Shown in pieces: positions 60,861 to 64,000 of a stretch of DNA of 64,000 bases. Below the pieces are notes generated by a model. That model did not search any database. It was not told the DNA's origin and saw only the letters and a program-made list of their open reading frames with translations. Source of the DNA: Frigoribacterium sp. Leaf415. GTDB lineage: Bacteria; Actinomycetota; Actinomycetes; Actinomycetales; Microbacteriaceae. The position numbers were made by a program, and so were the translations under genes. The stretch covers positions 124,179 to 188,178 of the forward strand of contig NZ_LMQR01000002.1 in the NCBI RefSeq assembly GCF_001424645.1. The letters are read 5' to 3'. The first letter of the stretch is position 1. Each line of letters begins with the position of its first letter.

Positions 60861-61487
60861 ATGCTCCTCTCGCGTCGCCTGCTGCAGTTGTTCGTCGGCC
60901 TCACCGCCTACGGCTTCGCCATCGCCGTCATGATCCGCGCCGGCATCGGCGTCGCCCCCTGGGACGTGCTCTCGCAGGGGCTCGTCCGGCACACCGGGCT
61001 GACGTTCGGCACCGTCACGTTCGTCACGAGCTTGGTCGTGCTGCTGCTCTGGATACCCCTGCGCCAGCGCCCCCGCTTCGGCACGATCGCCAACACGCTG
61101 ATGATCGGCCCGGTCGCCGACCTCGGCCTGCGCGTGCTGCCGCAACAGACCGAGTGGTGGGCGCAGGGCCTGACCTTCGCGGGTGGTCTGCTGTTGCTCG
61201 CCGTCGCGAGCGGCCTCTACATCGGGGCCGACTTCGGGCCGGGCCCGCGTGACGGTCTCATGCTCGGCCTGCACGCCCGACTGGGTTGGCGGGTGGGCGT
61301 CGCCCGCACCGTCATCGAGCTCACGGTCCTGGCCGCGGGCTGGCTGCTCGGCGGCCAGGTCGGCATCGGCACGGCCGCCGAGGCTCTGCTGATCGGCCCG
61401 CTCGTGGCGATCACGTTGCCGCTCTTCGCCCGGCGCCGGGTGGCGACCTCCGTCGTGGTCCCGGCCCGCGCCTCCTCACCCGCCTGA
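60861..61487 (+). CDS. YczE family membrane protein
   Basis: A 208-residue membrane protein with about five to six hydrophobic segments. LLQLFVGLTAYGFAIAVMIRAGIGVAPWDVL, SGLYIGADFGPGPRDGLMLGL and GQVGIGTAAEALLIGPLV are the conserved YczE loops, with Gly/Pro-rich half-helices. The function of YczE/YitT-like proteins is not settled; transport of a small molecule linked to vitamin B6 or amino acids has been suggested by the MocR association. It is divergent from that regulator. The tail carries one reverse GGAGGCGCGG word. Confidence 0.87.
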   Translation: MLLSRRLLQLFVGLTAYGFAIAVMIRAGIGVAPWDVLSQGLVRHTGLTFGTVTFVTSLVVLLLWIPLRQRPRFGTIANTLMIGPVADLGLRVLPQQTEWWAQGLTFAGGLLLLAVASGLYIGADFGPGPRDGLMLGLHARLGWRVGVARTVIELTVLAAGWLLGGQVGIGTAAEALLIGPLVAITLPLFARRRVATSVVVPARASSPA

Positions 61488-61555
61488 CGCCGCGCCGGTA
61501 CGAATCAGTTCGGACGGACCCACGCTGACCGGGAATAAACCGCCCGCGAGCGAAG

Positions 61556-61583
61556 TTGACACGCCCTCGCACGGGAGTAGAGT
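61556..61583 (+). promoter_or_regulatory. Housekeeping promoter of the KimA-like gene
   Basis: A perfect -35 TTGACA (61556-61561), a 16-bp spacer, and -10 TAGAGT (61578-61583). The GTG start is at 61592, 8 nt later, so transcription probably begins at or within a base of the start codon. This is the best promoter match in the window. Confidence 0.8.
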
Positions 61584-61591
61584 CGCCGCTC

Positions 61592-63877
61592 GTGACCAAC
61601 GACACCCGGTCGCCGAAGCGTTGGCTGATCGGTGAACCCCTGCCCTCGGAGAAGCTCGAGGGGCAGCTGCTGCCGAAGCACCTCGCACTGCCGATCTTCG
61701 CCAGCGACCCGCTCAGCTCGGTGGCCTACGCGCCGCAAGAACTGCTGATGATCCTGCTGATCGGCGGCCTCGGGTTCCTCACGCTCGCGCCGTGGGTCGC
61801 CGTCGCGGTGGTCGTCCTGCTGCTGGTCGTGGTCGCCTCGTACCGCCAGTTGATCAAGGCGTACCCGTCGGGCGGCGGCGACTACGAGGTCGCCCACAAG
61901 AACCTCGGCGAGAAGGCCGGGCTCGTGGTCGCCTCGGCGCTGCTCGTCGACTACGTCATGACCGTGGCCGTGTCGGTCGCCTCGGGCGTCGACAACATCA
62001 TCTCGGCCGTGCCCGAACTGGCACCGGTGCGGGTCGAGCTCGCCGTCTTCTTCGTCGTCCTGCTGGCGGCCGTCAACCTGCGCGGCGTGCGCGAGTCGAG
62101 CAAGGCCTTCGCGATCCCCACCTACCTCTTCGTGTCGAGCGTCTTCGTCATGATCGTGATCGCCCTCGTGCGCACCGCTCTCGGCGACCCGCCCGTCGCC
62201 GAGAGCGCCGACTACACGGTGCAGGCCGACCAGCTCACGCAGGCGGCGTTCATCCTGCTGCTGCTGCGCGCGTTCTCGAGCGGGTGCTCGGCCCTGACCG
62301 GCGTCGAGGCCATCGCGAACGGCGTGCCCGCGTTCCGCCGCCCGAAGGTGCAGAACGCCCAGAAGACCCTCGTGCTGATGGGCAGCATCGCCATCGTCCT
62401 GTTCGCCGGCCTCGTCGCCGTCGCCCTGATCGCGAAGGTGCACTACGCCGAGAACGCCTGCGACCTGCAAGGGTTCGTCGACTGTGCCACCACGCCGCAG
62501 CGCAGCCTGATCGCGCAGATCGCGAGCGCGGTGTTCGGCGGGGCCCTGTTCGGCATCCCGTTCTACGTGATCCAGGCCTGCACGGCGGCGGTGCTACTGC
62601 TGGCGGCGAACACGGCGTTCAACGGGTTCCCGCTGCTCGGTTCGATCCTGGCCCGCGACCAGTACGCCCCCAAGGCCCTCAACACGCGCGGCGACCGACT
62701 GATCTACTCGAACGGCGTGATCGTGCTGGCGCTGGTGGCCTGCGCCATCCTGCTCGTGTACCAGGCCAGCGTCACGGGGCTCATCCAGCTGTACATCATC
62801 GGCGTCTTCGTGTCGTTCACGCTCGGTCAGACCGGCATGGTCGTGCACTGGACCCGCATGCTGCGCGAGGGCTGCGCCGACCGGGGTGCCGTGTACCGGG
62901 CTCGCGGCATCAACGCGTTCGGTGCCCTGCTGACCGCGTCGGTGCTCATCGTCGTGACGGTGACCAAGTTCACGCACGGCGCCTGGCTCGTGTTCGTCAT
63001 CATGCCGATCCTGTTCGTGCTGATGCTCGGCGTGAACCGCTACTACCGCGACGTGCTGGTCGAGATCGAACCCGATGCCACGACGCAGTTCGGCTCGCAC
63101 GGCGACCACGCCATCGTGCTGGTCGGCACGATGCAGAAGCCCGTGTTGAAGGCCCTCGACTACGCCATCGCCGCGCGGCACGAGTCGCTCGAGGCGATCC
63201 ACGTGGGCATCGACGACGAGGCCACTGCGCTGCTGCAACGCCAGTGGGCCGAGCAGGACATCGAGGTGCCGCTGCGCATCGTCGCCTCGCCGTACCGCGA
63301 CATCAGCATGCCGCTGATCAAGTACATCAAGGCCCACCGCGAAGAGCACGGCAGCGAGGTCGTGACGGTCTACACGCCGATCTACATCGTCGGCCACTGG
63401 TGGGAGGCCGCGCTGCACAACCACAAGAGCCGCCGCATCCGTCAGAAGCTCATGCTCGTGCACGGCGTGACGATCTCGCTCGTGCCGTGGCTGCTCGACT
63501 CGTCCGAGGTGCTCTACGGGCGTCGTTCGCGGCCGATCCCCGGCCAGGACCGCCGTGGCGAGCCCATCCGCCCCCGCCCGGTGCCGCGCCGCGTGCTCGA
63601 ACCCGCCGGTCGCCGATCCGGTGCCGCCGGAGGCGCTCTGGGCGCCGACGCGGGCCCCGACGGCCGCGCCGGAGCAGCTCTCGAAGGAGGCGCGATGCAA
63701 CGAGGCCTGGACGTCCAGCCCGCGCAGACCGGCTCGGCCGGCTCGAAGCCCGGACCGAAGCAGACCCCGCGCGCACCGGGTTCGGCCACGGGCAATCGCG
63801 GAGGTGGCGCCGCCGCCCGCAAGGCCCGCTCGGCCGCCCGCAACTCGACCGGCACCTCCCCCCGCAAGAAGAAGTAG
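61592..63877 (+). CDS. KimA-like APC family potassium transporter
   Basis: A 761-residue protein with about twelve hydrophobic segments (about 30-460) of the APC fold, followed by a cytoplasmic domain (about 475-640) with a nucleotide-binding-like ATP/UspA fold (DHAIVLVGTMQKPVLKALDYAIA) and a basic, Gly/Pro-rich tail (about 650-761, ending in SPRKKK). The start LLPKHLALPIFASDPLSSVAYAPQELL is typical of the KimA branch, which in Bacillus imports potassium with protons and is controlled by cyclic di-AMP. Whether the same ligand acts here is inference. GTG 61592 is chosen over the upstream TTG because that TTG is the -35 box. A ribosome site and in-frame ATG (63695) lie within the tail. Confidence 0.88.
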   Translation: MTNDTRSPKRWLIGEPLPSEKLEGQLLPKHLALPIFASDPLSSVAYAPQELLMILLIGGLGFLTLAPWVAVAVVVLLLVVVASYRQLIKAYPSGGGDYEVAHKNLGEKAGLVVASALLVDYVMTVAVSVASGVDNIISAVPELAPVRVELAVFFVVLLAAVNLRGVRESSKAFAIPTYLFVSSVFVMIVIALVRTALGDPPVAESADYTVQADQLTQAAFILLLLRAFSSGCSALTGVEAIANGVPAFRRPKVQNAQKTLVLMGSIAIVLFAGLVAVALIAKVHYAENACDLQGFVDCATTPQRSLIAQIASAVFGGALFGIPFYVIQACTAAVLLLAANTAFNGFPLLGSILARDQYAPKALNTRGDRLIYSNGVIVLALVACAILLVYQASVTGLIQLYIIGVFVSFTLGQTGMVVHWTRMLREGCADRGAVYRARGINAFGALLTASVLIVVTVTKFTHGAWLVFVIMPILFVLMLGVNRYYRDVLVEIEPDATTQFGSHGDHAIVLVGTMQKPVLKALDYAIAARHESLEAIHVGIDDEATALLQRQWAEQDIEVPLRIVASPYRDISMPLIKYIKAHREEHGSEVVTVYTPIYIVGHWWEAALHNHKSRRIRQKLMLVHGVTISLVPWLLDSSEVLYGRRSRPIPGQDRRGEPIRPRPVPRRVLEPAGRRSGAAGGALGADAGPDGRAGAALEGGAMQRGLDVQPAQTGSAGSKPGPKQTPRAPGSATGNRGGGAAARKARSAARNSTGTSPRKKK

Positions 63878-63894
63878 CCGCACCTCGGGGCGCC

Positions 63895-64000
63895 TCAGCG
63901 CCAGATCGTGTGCGGCCGTAGCAGGCGGTGCCGCGGCTCGCTGTCGTCGAGCAGCAGCGACAGCACGGCCCCCGCGACCTCGACGAGCGGCTGCTCGACG
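63895..64000 (-). CDS. C-terminus of a possible LacI-type regulator (truncated by window)
   Basis: On the minus strand a frame is open from the window edge to TGA at 63895-63897, giving 34 residues (VEQPLVEVAGAVLSLLLDD ... LRPHTIWR). The QPL.E...A...LL pattern followed by a short linker and a beta strand looks like the end of a LacI/GalR ligand-binding domain. The piece is short, so the assignment is tentative. Convergent with the KimA-like gene, 17 bp apart. Confidence 0.5.
   Translation of the reverse strand, partial: VEQPLVEVAGAVLSLLLDDSEPRHRLLRPHTIWR

Overview
The window is a 64 kb piece of a very GC-rich chromosome, densely coded, with many GTG starts and several start codons placed about 6-8 nt after a TANNNT hexamer, which suggests leaderless mRNAs. 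The gene set fits an actinobacterium: a DUF6458 protein, LAXTG-type sorting signals, a DtxR-type iron box, a desferrioxamine-type siderophore cluster and single-membrane phosphatases. By general resemblance I would place it in the Microbacteriaceae, but that is inference. I see no rRNA, tRNA, insertion sequence, prophage or CRISPR array.

Layout. 1-1.4 kb: C-terminal half of PEP carboxylase, then a short-chain dehydrogenase. 2.7-6.6 kb: five-gene redox operon on the minus strand (S/T/G-rich membrane protein, ApbE flavin transferase, haem-b ferric-reductase-like protein, NuoF-like protein, ferredoxin). 7-19.5 kb: housekeeping and accessory genes (CDP-alcohol phosphatidyltransferase, HhH protein, old yellow enzyme, MFS/TetR divergent pair, beta-hydroxyacid dehydrogenase, PlsC-type acyltransferase, RecQ, CPBP protease, wall-anchored 5'-nucleotidase). 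19.7-25.6 kb: YpeA acetyltransferase, aroE-aroD, small membrane proteins, wall-anchored alkaline phosphatase with a PHO-box-like upstream site. 25.8-30 kb: sbcDC. 30-42 kb: M20 peptidase, prpD-prpB, an Ltp-domain protein, a lipoprotein, an APC permease with an acetamidase, an alpha/beta hydrolase facing a GntR regulator, and a GH13 glucosidase. 42.5-50 kb: siderophore locus (SIP facing desA-desB-desCD across a DtxR box). 50.5-64 kb: MarR regulator, DinB-like protein, two membrane proteins, DEAD-box helicase with a long disordered N-terminus, HAE1-type RND transporter, MocR/YczE pair, KimA-like potassium transporter, and the end of a possible LacI-type regulator.

How genes work together. The siderophore genes form a complete route from lysine to a hydroxamate macrocycle or oligomer: decarboxylase, N-hydroxylase, and an acyltransferase fused to an NIS synthetase, plus a flavin reductase (SIP) for iron release, all under one iron box. 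The two LAXTG phosphatases would free phosphate at the wall. PrpD and PrpB are two steps of the methylcitrate cycle, without PrpC here. SbcC and SbcD form one nuclease complex.

The most unusual content is repeated DNA. (1) A 9-10 bp word, GGAGGCGCGG or its complement, occurs about once per kb, in genes and between them, sometimes as inverted pairs in terminator-like hairpins; this resembles DNA uptake sequences. (2) A composite element with an 88-bp core, imperfect 14-bp terminal inverted repeats and a 33-bp tandem array growing from one end occurs four times, once inside the coding end of desB. (3) Several families of 55-70 bp palindromes sit at gene ends, mostly between convergent genes.
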